From assembly GCF_030651615.1 (NCBI RefSeq), contig NZ_JAUSCG010000148.1:1-12069 (forward strand): a DNA stretch of 12,069 nt, read 5' to 3'. Shown here piece by piece: positions 1 to 6,312 of the stretch (position 1 is the first letter of the stretch; every line of letters begins with the position of its first letter). The DNA is from Methanocalculus sp. GTDB taxonomy: Archaea > Halobacteriota > Methanomicrobia > Methanomicrobiales > Methanocorpusculaceae. Made by a program: the position numbers and the translations under genes. The notes beneath the pieces were generated by a model, which had not been told where the DNA came from, did no database searches, and saw only the letters and a program-made list of their open reading frames with translations.

Positions 1-2
1 CC

Positions 3-338
3 CTCTATGGAAACCGTATCCAGGAGGCGTATGCCCTCTCGGTCGGATCACTTGATGAAGACTGGTTCACCGCTGATATCAATACATACCGTCGTGAGGG
101 TGATCATTACTGGATGATTGATCTTCATCTCGGCCTTTATAACGGCAAGATTTCACAGCTGAAGATGACACCTGAATCTCTCTTTCAGCTGACTCTGATC
201 ATGATGAACGAGGCGAAGAAGCTCCCTGCGGAGGCATTTGATCCCGAACTGATCGCACGGTACAGTGATGATATTCAATCATTTGCAAAGAGATTCTCCC
301 TGCGAAAAGATGATGGAGCCCCTCCCGGATATGCATGA
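3..338 (+). CDS. C-terminal fragment of an unrecognised protein (5' end outside window)
   Basis: The frame is open from the first bases of the window to the TGA at 336-338, giving about 111 residues of a C-terminus. An internal ATG at 114 exists, but the frame runs upstream with protein-like content (ending in a segment DHYWMIDLHLGLYNGKI), so the gene most likely begins before the window. The visible part is soluble, with no membrane segment, rich in Asp, Glu, Tyr and Leu, and ends in a charged, probably disordered tail (RKDDGAPPGYA). I do not recognise the family and assign no function. It converges on the minus-strand gene at 368-850, and a run of seven T directly follows it, so it is probably the last gene of its transcript. 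Confidence 0.6.
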   Translation, partial: LYGNRIQEAYALSVGSLDEDWFTADINTYRREGDHYWMIDLHLGLYNGKISQLKMTPESLFQLTLIMMNEAKKLPAEAFDPELIARYSDDIQSFAKRFSLRKDDGAPPGYA

Positions 339-369
339 GAAGAAGAGCTCTCTCCAATTCTGTTTTTTT
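339..369 (+). terminator. T-tract terminator after the first gene
   Basis: Just after the stop codon there is a small palindrome (AGAGCTCT) and then seven consecutive T at 363-369. A T-rich stretch is the usual intrinsic termination signal in archaea. The tract overlaps the stop codon of the convergent gene, so the two genes share a very short junction. Confidence 0.45.
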
Positions 370-850
370 ACTCTTTCGTTGTGATTGTCACCGGATCGAT
401 TCTGGCATCGATCATCAGCTCAAAGTCGATCTCTTCGAGCCATCCTGACTTTTCAAACATACTCATGAAACAGACCCCGACGATCGGGACACCGTGCTTT
501 GATACAGTCGCCACTGCCTCTTCTGCTGTAACCGGAACATTCGGCATGGCCAGTCCGCCCATCAGGACGATGATACCTGGTTTGATGGCGATCTCGTCAG
601 CTGCCTGCATCCCGACACCGGTGACCGGTTTCAGCATGCGTGCTTTTGACTCATCAAGGAGCGGGATAAACGTGTGTGTCAGCTTCATATCGCGCGTTGC
701 GAAGGCGAGGAGTTCGACAAACGGTGTGCAGGTTCCGACACAGCCATAGTAGGCGATCTGCGAGCCTTCACTCAGTTTCTTTCCTGCAAGATACTCCTTG
801 AAGGGGCGGAGTATCCCGGGAACGCCGGTTAATGTGGTAACAGTACTCAT
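368..850 (-). CDS. DUF2124-like conserved archaeal protein
   Basis: A 160-residue soluble protein of unknown function. The overall character (N-terminal GVPGILRPFKEYL, then a beta strand ending in a CVGTC motif at residues 37-41, IIVLMGGLAMPNVPVT near 93-108, VPIVGVCFMSMF near 121-132) resembles the methanogen-restricted DUF2124 family. That name is from memory and was not searched. Alternating hydrophobic strands with glycine-rich turns suggest an alpha/beta Rossmann-like fold; the CxxxC pair could be redox-active or bind a metal, but this is inference. The ATG at 850 is preceded by AGGAAGAG and, about 35 bases upstream, by TTTATAAA. The gene is divergent from the antiporter operon and shares its short promoter region. 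No function can be given. Confidence 0.75.
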   Translation of the reverse strand: MSTVTTLTGVPGILRPFKEYLAGKKLSEGSQIAYYGCVGTCTPFVELLAFATRDMKLTHTFIPLLDESKARMLKPVTGVGMQAADEIAIKPGIIVLMGGLAMPNVPVTAEEAVATVSKHGVPIVGVCFMSMFEKSGWLEEIDFELMIDARIDPVTITTKE

Positions 851-882
851 AGTCTCTTCCTGAAGAACAATTGGAACACAAG

Positions 883-890
883 TTTATAAA
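883..890. promoter_or_regulatory. Palindromic TATA box between divergent genes
   Basis: TTTATAAA is a self-complementary archaeal TATA box. It lies 33 bases from the ATG at 850 (minus strand) and 41 bases from the first codon at 931 (plus strand), so transcription about 25 bases away in either direction would give short leaders for both genes. No second TATA-like element stands out in the 80-base gap. Whether one or both directions use it cannot be told from sequence. Confidence 0.5.
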
Positions 891-930
891 TGACACTCTC
901 CAATTTTAATGAAAGGATTGCTTCGGAGGG

Positions 931-1455
931 TTGGAAATATCTTCAGATAATAGACGCTCATCTTTTGCCGGATTGATCGCGACATTTACTATACTGATGA
1001 TCTTCTGGTATCTCCTCTCGGGATACTTTGATCTCTTTCATATTGGTTCCGGCATCATCTGCTGTGGTATAGTGACCCTCATATCCGGAGATCTCATCTT
1101 CAGATCTGATCGGAATCTCTTTCATTCAGCCCGAATATTCATTCGATTCGTTCTTTATATCCCAAAACTGATGGTTGAGATCCTCTATGCAAATATTGAT
1201 GTGGCATATCGGATTCTCCATCCGAAGATGCCAATTAACCCCGGTATTCTCACGATTGATACAGAGTTTCGCAATGACGTTCTCAGAACAGCGTTTGCAA
1301 ATGCAATGACCCTGACGCCTGGAACTGTCACCGTCGATGTCAGAGGAGGAACCTTTACCGTGCATGCGCTTGTGCTTGAAGCATCAGAAGATGAGCTGTT
1401 AAAGAGCCGAAGTATTCAGAAGAAAATGGCAGAAATCTTTGGAGAAGGGCAATGA
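931..1455 (+). CDS. mnhE: Mrp/Mnh antiporter subunit E
   Basis: First gene of the antiporter operon, 174 residues as called, close to the family's usual 160-170. It has two or three N-terminal membrane segments (about residues 13-33, 35-56 and 66-89) and then a cytoplasmic domain with the family signature ANAMTLTPGTVTVDV at 123-137. MnhE is a small membrane subunit of the Mrp Na+/H+ antiporter and corresponds to MbhA of archaeal membrane-bound hydrogenase. The start is uncertain: TTG at 931 directly abuts the GGAGGG ribosome site (925-930), which is tighter than normal; no in-frame ATG lies nearby, and the frame is closed by a stop at 910. An ATA at 937 or TTG at 973 are alternatives. It overlaps the next gene by ATGA. 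Confidence 0.92.
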   Translation: MEISSDNRRSSFAGLIATFTILMIFWYLLSGYFDLFHIGSGIICCGIVTLISGDLIFRSDRNLFHSARIFIRFVLYIPKLMVEILYANIDVAYRILHPKMPINPGILTIDTEFRNDVLRTAFANAMTLTPGTVTVDVRGGTFTVHALVLEASEDELLKSRSIQKKMAEIFGEGQ

Positions 1456-1715
1456 TCGATATATTCCTCGCAAGTGGCGTCATTTTGATCCTGACGATCT
1501 TCCTCTGCCTCTACCGGGTTGTCTGTGGGCCTGGTGTTGAGAATCGGCTGATTGCAGTCAATACGGTTGGAACTAAGACGATCATTCTCCTCGTTATCAT
1601 CGGTTTCATCTATGAACGGCCACTCTTTCTGGATATCTCAATCGTCTATGCGATGATCAACTTCATCGCAACCCTGGCAATCGCCAAATACCTCAGGAGG
1701 GGAACCATCTGCTGA
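1452..1715 (+). CDS. mnhF: Mrp/Mnh antiporter subunit F
   Basis: An 87-residue, three-helix membrane protein. The signature GPGVENRLIAVNTVGTKTI at residues 26-44 and DISIVYAMINF at 61-71 are typical of MnhF/MrpF (MbhB in hydrogenases). It forms part of the membrane core of the antiporter. The ATG overlaps the mnhE stop (ATGA at 1452-1455) and has GGAGAAGGG just upstream, indicating translational coupling. Its own 3' end carries the ribosome site for mnhG. Confidence 0.93.
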   Translation: MIDIFLASGVILILTIFLCLYRVVCGPGVENRLIAVNTVGTKTIILLVIIGFIYERPLFLDISIVYAMINFIATLAIAKYLRRGTIC

Positions 1716-2017
1716 ACACAATCGCTATCATATTCATCATCATCGGCCTCTTCTTCATGGTCGTCGGTGCAGTCGGACTCATACGGCTCCCGGACTTCTA
1801 TACCCGTGCCCATGCAAGCGGCAAGTGTGATACACTCGGAGAAGGGATGATGCTGGTCGGATTTATTCTGTATGAAGGGATGACATTGATCTCGGTGAAG
1901 CTTCTGCTCCTTGCGATCTTTATCTTCATCACATCACCAACAGCGGTTCATGCCCTTGTGAATGTTGCTCACTCACGCGGGGTTATGCCCTGGAAGAAGG
2001 GGGATGAACGGCAATGA
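1709..2017 (+). CDS. mnhG: Mrp/Mnh antiporter subunit G, CTG start
   Basis: MnhG/MrpG (MbhC-like), a three-helix membrane subunit. The core motif RLPDFYTRAHASGKCDTLGEG sits at about residues 26-46 and TSPTAVHAL at 75-83. The first in-frame ATG (1757) would cut away most of the first membrane helix (IAIIFIIIGLFFMVVGAVGL), so the gene must start earlier. The only sensible starts are two adjacent CTG codons at 1709 and 1712, placed 8 and 11 bases after GGAGG at 1696-1700; I use 1709, giving 102 residues, a normal MnhG length. The start overlaps the mnhF stop by 7 bases. CTG initiation is uncommon but fits the spacing. The 3' end overlaps the next gene by ATGA. Confidence 0.88.
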   Translation: MLNTIAIIFIIIGLFFMVVGAVGLIRLPDFYTRAHASGKCDTLGEGMMLVGFILYEGMTLISVKLLLLAIFIFITSPTAVHALVNVAHSRGVMPWKKGDERQ

Positions 2018-2259
2018 TCTGGGAGCTTGACTTTGCCCTCCTCCTCTTTATGATCGTCTGCGCAATCGCCGCAATTACCGTGAAGGATCTCCTTCATGCG
2101 ACGATCATTCTTGCCGCGTACTCACTGATCATGACGGTTCTCTGGGCAGAGATGAACGCGGTAGATGTCGCCTTCACCGAAGCAACAGTGGGGGCCGGGA
2201 TCACCACCGTCCTCTTTATTGCAGCCATCGCACGAACTAAAAGGAGTTCATCAGATTGA
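2014..2259 (+). CDS. MbhD-like subunit (DUF4040; detached MrpA C-terminal part)
   Basis: An 81-residue membrane protein with about three helices. The motif VDVAFTEATVGAGITTVL at residues 50-67 is the hallmark of the MbhD/DUF4040 domain, which in bacterial MrpA is fused near the C-terminus but in archaeal Mrp and Mbh complexes is a separate gene. Glu56 within the motif is in the conserved position proposed to lie on the ion path. ATGA overlap with mnhG and TTGA overlap with the next gene place it firmly in the operon. Without it the antiporter would lack part of the MrpA module, so its presence argues that the complex is complete. Confidence 0.9.
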   Translation: MIWELDFALLLFMIVCAIAAITVKDLLHATIILAAYSLIMTVLWAEMNAVDVAFTEATVGAGITTVLFIAAIARTKRSSSD

Positions 2260-2531
2260 AGACAAAAGCGCTCATTGCAGTCCTCTTCATCGGTATCATC
2301 CTCTTCTGGGCAGTTGAGGATATGCCGGCGTTTGGTGATCCCGAGGCTCCGGCTACGAAGTATACCGGAGAACTCTATATTCAATCGGTTCTCCCGGATA
2401 TCGGGATCGATAACATCGTCACCGCAATACTTGCCAGCTACCGTGGTTTTGATACGCTTGGGGAGGTTGTGGTGATCTTCACCGCAGGTATTTCGGTAGC
2501 CCTCCTGCTCAGGCGGGGTGAAAAGGTATGA
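2256..2531 (+). CDS. MbhE-like subunit (detached MrpA C-terminal end), TTG start
   Basis: A 91-residue protein: an N-terminal membrane helix (about 5-20), an outside loop, then the signature INxVTAILxxYRGFDTLGE spanning residues 51-70 and a final helix to residue 86. This is the MbhE-type domain found at the very C-terminus of bacterial MrpA. The start is TTG at 2256, preceded by AGGAG at 2242-2246; it overlaps the upstream stop as TTGA. The 3' end overlaps mnhB by ATGA. Together with the MbhD-like gene it supplies the two small domains missing from the separate large subunits. Confidence 0.9.
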   Translation: MKTKALIAVLFIGIILFWAVEDMPAFGDPEAPATKYTGELYIQSVLPDIGIDNIVTAILASYRGFDTLGEVVVIFTAGISVALLLRRGEKV

Positions 2532-2959
2532 GGGAGAATGTCGTCATAAGGACGGTCTCACGCCTTGCTGTTCCGTTCATCCAGGTCTTTGCACTCTATG
2601 TCATTGTACATGGTGCATCGGGTGCAGGCGGCGGATTTCAGGGCGGTGTCGTCTTCGCCTCGTCATTTATCCTGATGATGGTAGCATTCGGCCTCGTCGA
2701 AGTGCGACGGCGGATTGATAATCGGGGAATTATGATCTTTTCAGTTATGGGAATTGCCATCTATGCGGGTATCGGTTTCCTCTGTCTCCTTCTCGCAGGC
2801 AATTTCCTGGAGTATGGGGTTATTGAAGCCGCTGTCGGCATACCGCACCTTCATGGATACCTCCTTGATGCAGTTGAAGCCGGAATCGGTATCACCGTGA
2901 TGGCTGTCATGACATCGATCATTTATGATATCTCAGATAACAGAGGTGAAGCTCCATGA
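2528..2959 (+). CDS. mnhB: Mrp/Mnh antiporter subunit B
   Basis: A 143-residue membrane protein with about four helices. It carries the MnhB signature GAGGGFQGG at residues 32-40 (usual form GPGGGFQGG), preceded by FALYVIVHGASG, and LLDAVEAGIGITV near 112-124, in which Glu117 is a conserved intramembrane acid. It corresponds to MbhF of archaeal hydrogenases. GGGGTGA at about 2515-2521 serves as ribosome site and the start overlaps the upstream stop (ATGA). It acts in the membrane core of the antiporter next to subunits C and the MbhD/E-like proteins. Confidence 0.94.
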   Translation: MRENVVIRTVSRLAVPFIQVFALYVIVHGASGAGGGFQGGVVFASSFILMMVAFGLVEVRRRIDNRGIMIFSVMGIAIYAGIGFLCLLLAGNFLEYGVIEAAVGIPHLHGYLLDAVEAGIGITVMAVMTSIIYDISDNRGEAP

Positions 2960-3333
2960 TCGAGTCATTCATTGAGCTCTTCTTTGCACGATACAACTAC
3001 TGGATGGCGATCATCCTGATGTTGATCGGGCTCTATGCATTAATCGCAAAACAGAACCTGGTGAAGAAGATCATCGGACTCAACATCTTCCAGACCGCGA
3101 TATTCCTCTTCTATATCTCGTTTGCCGAAGTAAAGGGAGGGACCGCTCCGATCTACCTTCCGCAAGGGATTGATGCACTCTATGTCAATCCACTGCCGCA
3201 TGTTTTAATCCTGACTGCGATCGTCGTCGGAGTGAGTGTCACAGCTGTTGCCCTCTCTCTCATCGTCAGGATCTATGAAGAATACGGTGTCATCGACGAG
3301 GATGAACTGATGCAGGCGGTGAGGAGACGATGA
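2956..3333 (+). CDS. mnhC: Mrp/Mnh antiporter subunit C (NuoK-like)
   Basis: A 125-residue, three-helix membrane protein homologous to NuoK of complex I and MbhG of hydrogenases. Visible signatures are NLVKKIIGLNIFQTAIFLFYI at about residues 34-54 and PLPHVLILTAIVVGVSVTAVAL at 79-100, followed by an acidic cytoplasmic tail (YEEYGVIDEDEL). GAGGTGA at 2943-2949 gives an ideal ribosome site 6 bases from the ATG. It overlaps both neighbours by ATGA. NuoK-like subunits link the antiporter-like large subunits through a chain of charged residues across the membrane. Confidence 0.94.
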   Translation: MIESFIELFFARYNYWMAIILMLIGLYALIAKQNLVKKIIGLNIFQTAIFLFYISFAEVKGGTAPIYLPQGIDALYVNPLPHVLILTAIVVGVSVTAVALSLIVRIYEEYGVIDEDELMQAVRRR

Positions 3334-4820
3334 CGGTGATCAATCATCTCCCGGTCCTCCTGATCGCCATCCCAATCCTGGCGTCGCTTCTGATATTTGC
3401 CGCGGGATGGTATGACCGGAGGTTCGCCTATCCGATAACACTTATTACCGTCCTCTTTCAGTTTACGGCTTCAGTTATCCTTCTCCTTCAGGTGATGCAG
3501 GAAGGCACGATCAGATATCATCTTGGAGGGTGGGCGCCTCCGCTTGGGATAGAGCTGGTCATCGATAGTTTCAATGGTTTTATTCTGGCAGCAATCATGC
3601 TTCTTGCCGCAGCAACGGTGGTCTATGCACGAAGGAGTGTTGAAAAAGAGATAGAACAAGAGAAGATTGTATCCTTCTATGTTCTCTTCCAGCTCCTTGT
3701 GACAGGTCTCGTCGGCATGACGATTACGGGGGATATCTTCAATCTGTATGTCTTCCTGGAAATCTCATCGATTGCCGCATATACACTGATCTCCGCCTCA
3801 AGGAAGCCGCATTCGTATGTGGCAAGTTTCAACTATCTCGTGCTCGGCTCTATATCGGCAGGATTCATCCTCCTCGGCATCGGGAACCTCTATGTCGCGA
3901 CCGGGACGCTGAATATGGCAGAACTTGCTGCGATTCTTCCTGCCTCGTATGGGCTTGCAACGGTTCACTCGGCGTTCCTCTTCCTGATGATCGGGTTCTC
4001 CATTAAAATTGCCTTCTTCCCGCTTCATCTCTGGCTTCCTGATGCATATACTGAGTCTCCATCTGCTGTGACAATACTCATATCGACGGTGATGGCAAAG
4101 GTGAGTGTCTATGCGTTGTTTCGGATACTCTTCTCGGTCTTTACAACCGCATACATCATCGACAGCTTTCCGGTGACCGGTTTTATCCTCCTCATGGCAA
4201 CCGTTGCGATCGTCGCCGGTGCGGTGCTTGCGATAGCTCAGGATGATCTCAAGCGGATGCTTGCATACTCAAGCATCAGCCAGATCGGGTATATCATGTT
4301 CGCTCTTGGTGTAGCAAACCAGATCGCACTGGAAGGAGGACTTCTGCATATCCTCGGTCATGCCGTGATGAAAGGGTGTCTCTTCATGGTGGCAGGGATG
4401 ATCATCTACCGGATGGGCACCTCAAAGCTGAGTGAGCTGAAGGGTGTTGCAAAGACGATGCCGATCTCCTGTGCAGCATTTGCCCTTGCAGGTGCTTCGA
4501 TGATCGGCATCCCGCCAACAATCGGGTTCATGAGTAAATACTATCTTGTACTCGGGGCGTTTGAAGCCGGTTTATGGCCATATGCCGTGGTTCTGCTCAT
4601 CGGCTCTCTCCTTGCAGCCGTTTATATCTGGAAGTTCATTGAGATTGCATACTTTGGTGATCATCATGACAACCATCATACTTCAGTTCGTGAAGGTCCT
4701 CTCTCGATGCTTGCCCCGATGGTCTGCCTTGCAGTCCTCTGCCTCATCTTCGGAGTCTTTGTGGAGGTCCTGATGGAGGCTGTCGGGCCTGCGGTTATAC
4801 TCCTCCTTGGAGGTGTCTGA
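3330..4820 (+). CDS. mnhD: Mrp/Mnh antiporter subunit D (first large subunit)
   Basis: A 496-residue polytopic membrane protein of the proton-conducting family (MrpD, NuoM, MbhH), with about 14 helices expected. All expected charged residues are visible: Glu144 (VFLEIS, TM5), Lys226 (FSIKIAFFPLHLWLPDAY, TM7), Lys257 (STVMAKVSVYA, TM8) and Lys348 (HAVMKGCLF). The motif QDDLKRMLAYSSISQIGYI at 304-322 marks the central discontinuous-helix region. It is the canonical ion-translocating member of the three large subunits in this operon. The ATG at 3330 overlaps the mnhC stop and is preceded by GGTGAGGAG. Its last codons contain the GGAGGTG ribosome site of the next gene. Confidence 0.94.
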   Translation: MTVINHLPVLLIAIPILASLLIFAAGWYDRRFAYPITLITVLFQFTASVILLLQVMQEGTIRYHLGGWAPPLGIELVIDSFNGFILAAIMLLAAATVVYARRSVEKEIEQEKIVSFYVLFQLLVTGLVGMTITGDIFNLYVFLEISSIAAYTLISASRKPHSYVASFNYLVLGSISAGFILLGIGNLYVATGTLNMAELAAILPASYGLATVHSAFLFLMIGFSIKIAFFPLHLWLPDAYTESPSAVTILISTVMAKVSVYALFRILFSVFTTAYIIDSFPVTGFILLMATVAIVAGAVLAIAQDDLKRMLAYSSISQIGYIMFALGVANQIALEGGLLHILGHAVMKGCLFMVAGMIIYRMGTSKLSELKGVAKTMPISCAAFALAGASMIGIPPTIGFMSKYYLVLGAFEAGLWPYAVVLLIGSLLAAVYIWKFIEIAYFGDHHDNHHTSVREGPLSMLAPMVCLAVLCLIFGVFVEVLMEAVGPAVILLLGGV

Positions 4821-4821
4821 T

Positions 4822-6312
4822 TTGGCTGATATCACCGGGATACTTCCTGCGATAACCATCGCCATTCCGCTTGTTGCGGCGGTGCTGATACTGATCGTCG
4901 GAAGATATGAGAACATCCGTGAAGGGGTCACAATTGCGGCTGCCATCGCGATGCTCTGTTCTATCCTTGCCATGCTCCCTGAAGTCCTCTCAGGTGCAAG
5001 GATCTCGATCTCGCTTCTGCCGATGGTGCCGGGTGGAGATTTTGCCCTCCGGGTGGATGCATTCGGGATGGTCTTTGCTCTTGTTGCATCCATCCTCTGG
5101 CTCCTCAATTCATTCTATGCGATAGGATACATGCGGGCATTGAAAGAGCATGCACAGACGAGGTTCTTCTTCTGTCTTGCTGTTGCAATAGCTGCTGCTA
5201 TTGGGATAGCGTTCTCGGCCAATCTGCTGACACTCTTTGTATTTTATGAGATCCTGACGATCATCACCTATCCGCTCGTCGTTCATGTCGAGACACCGGA
5301 GGCGATGAAGGCAGGGAGAAAGTATCTTGCCTATCTTCTTGTCGGCGGGATCTTCCTCCTCGCCGCGACCATCCTGACGTATCTCCTCACCGGAATGACA
5401 GATTTTGTACCGGGAGGCTTCCTTGCGGGATCAGGATCTGATCTCATCCTCCGGATCCTCTTCCTCCTCTTCATGGTAGGATTTGTGAAGGCGGCATGGA
5501 TGCCCATTCATGGATGGCTTCCTGCAGCGATGGTCGCCCCGACACCGGTGAGTGCATTTCTCCATGCAGTCGCAGTCGTTACAGCCGGTGTCTTTGGGAT
5601 CGTCCGAATTGCGGGTTGGGTCTTTGGCATGGATCTGATGGCATCGCTTGGTCTTGGTATCTTCCTTGCAGTGATCGCATCATTTACAATAATTACCGCC
5701 TCACTCTTTGCCCTGACCGAGGATAACCTCAAGCGGAGGCTCGCTTACTCGACGGTAAGCCAGCTCTCCTATATCCTGCTTGGTGTATCGATGCTCTCCA
5801 TTGCCGGGATGACCGGAGCAATGGCACATATACCCATCCATGCATTCATGAAGATCACCCTCTTCATGGCTGCCGGTGCGTTCATCGTCTCTGCCGGGAA
5901 GGAGTCCATCTCTGATATGAAGGGTCTTTTCAGGAAGATGCCGGTGACCGTTCTCATGTTCTCAGCTGCTGCTATTGGAATCTGCGGCCTTCCACCGCTT
6001 GCCGGTATCATCAGCAAGATCTATCTGGCGCTTGGTGCCGTTGAGGGGGGCATGCCGATCCTTCTGTTGGTTATCATCATCAGTGCGGTCTTAAATGCAG
6101 CCTATTTCTTCCCGATCATTTATACGATGATCTTTGAGCATCCTGATGATGAACGATCACTCGATGCTGTCACAGAGCCACCCCTTACGATGCTCGTTCC
6201 GATCGTTCTCACTGCTTCGATATCGGTTCTGATCTTCTTCTTCCCGTCTATGCCGTTTATGGATTTGATTGAGATTGCAATTGCAGAGATTACGCAATCG
6301 GTGATACCATGA
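4822..6312 (+). CDS. NuoL/MrpA-like large antiporter subunit (second large subunit), TTG start
   Basis: A 496-residue polytopic protein of the same superfamily. Glu143 (FVFYEILTI, TM5) and Lys223 (FVKAAWMPIH, TM7) are kept. The TM8 segment reads APTPVSAFLHAVAVVTAGV: His248 is present and the later Lys position is Thr254, the pattern of NuoL and MrpA, not of MrpD. EDNLKRRLAYSTVSQLSYI follows. It lacks the long C-terminal extension of bacterial MrpA, whose remaining parts are the two small genes upstream, so it probably fills the MrpA N-terminal role. The frame could begin at TTG 4807 or GTG 4813, but GGAGGTG at 4809-4815 sits 8 bases before TTG 4822, so 4822 is preferred, one base after the mnhD stop. 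The 3' end overlaps the next gene by ATGA. Confidence 0.88.
   Translation: MADITGILPAITIAIPLVAAVLILIVGRYENIREGVTIAAAIAMLCSILAMLPEVLSGARISISLLPMVPGGDFALRVDAFGMVFALVASILWLLNSFYAIGYMRALKEHAQTRFFFCLAVAIAAAIGIAFSANLLTLFVFYEILTIITYPLVVHVETPEAMKAGRKYLAYLLVGGIFLLAATILTYLLTGMTDFVPGGFLAGSGSDLILRILFLLFMVGFVKAAWMPIHGWLPAAMVAPTPVSAFLHAVAVVTAGVFGIVRIAGWVFGMDLMASLGLGIFLAVIASFTIITASLFALTEDNLKRRLAYSTVSQLSYILLGVSMLSIAGMTGAMAHIPIHAFMKITLFMAAGAFIVSAGKESISDMKGLFRKMPVTVLMFSAAAIGICGLPPLAGIISKIYLALGAVEGGMPILLLVIIISAVLNAAYFFPIIYTMIFEHPDDERSLDAVTEPPLTMLVPIVLTASISVLIFFFPSMPFMDLIEIAIAEITQSVIP

Noticed and set aside
381..749. A 122-residue plus-strand ORF.
   Set aside because: It is antisense to the DUF2124-like gene, which has a promoter, ribosome site and family-like motifs; this one has none.
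2275..2718. Two plus-strand ORFs in alternate frames (2275-2475 and 2518-2718).
   Set aside because: Both overlap the MbhE-like and mnhB genes in other frames; they are Ser- or Cys/Arg-rich shadows.
4807..4821. An earlier TTG start for the second large antiporter subunit.
   Set aside because: TTG 4807 lies upstream of the GGAGGTG ribosome site, which is spaced correctly for TTG 4822.
4683..5108. A 141-residue minus-strand ORF.
   Set aside because: It is antisense to two well-supported antiporter genes and its composition (Ser, Arg, Thr, Ala) is typical of a shadow frame.
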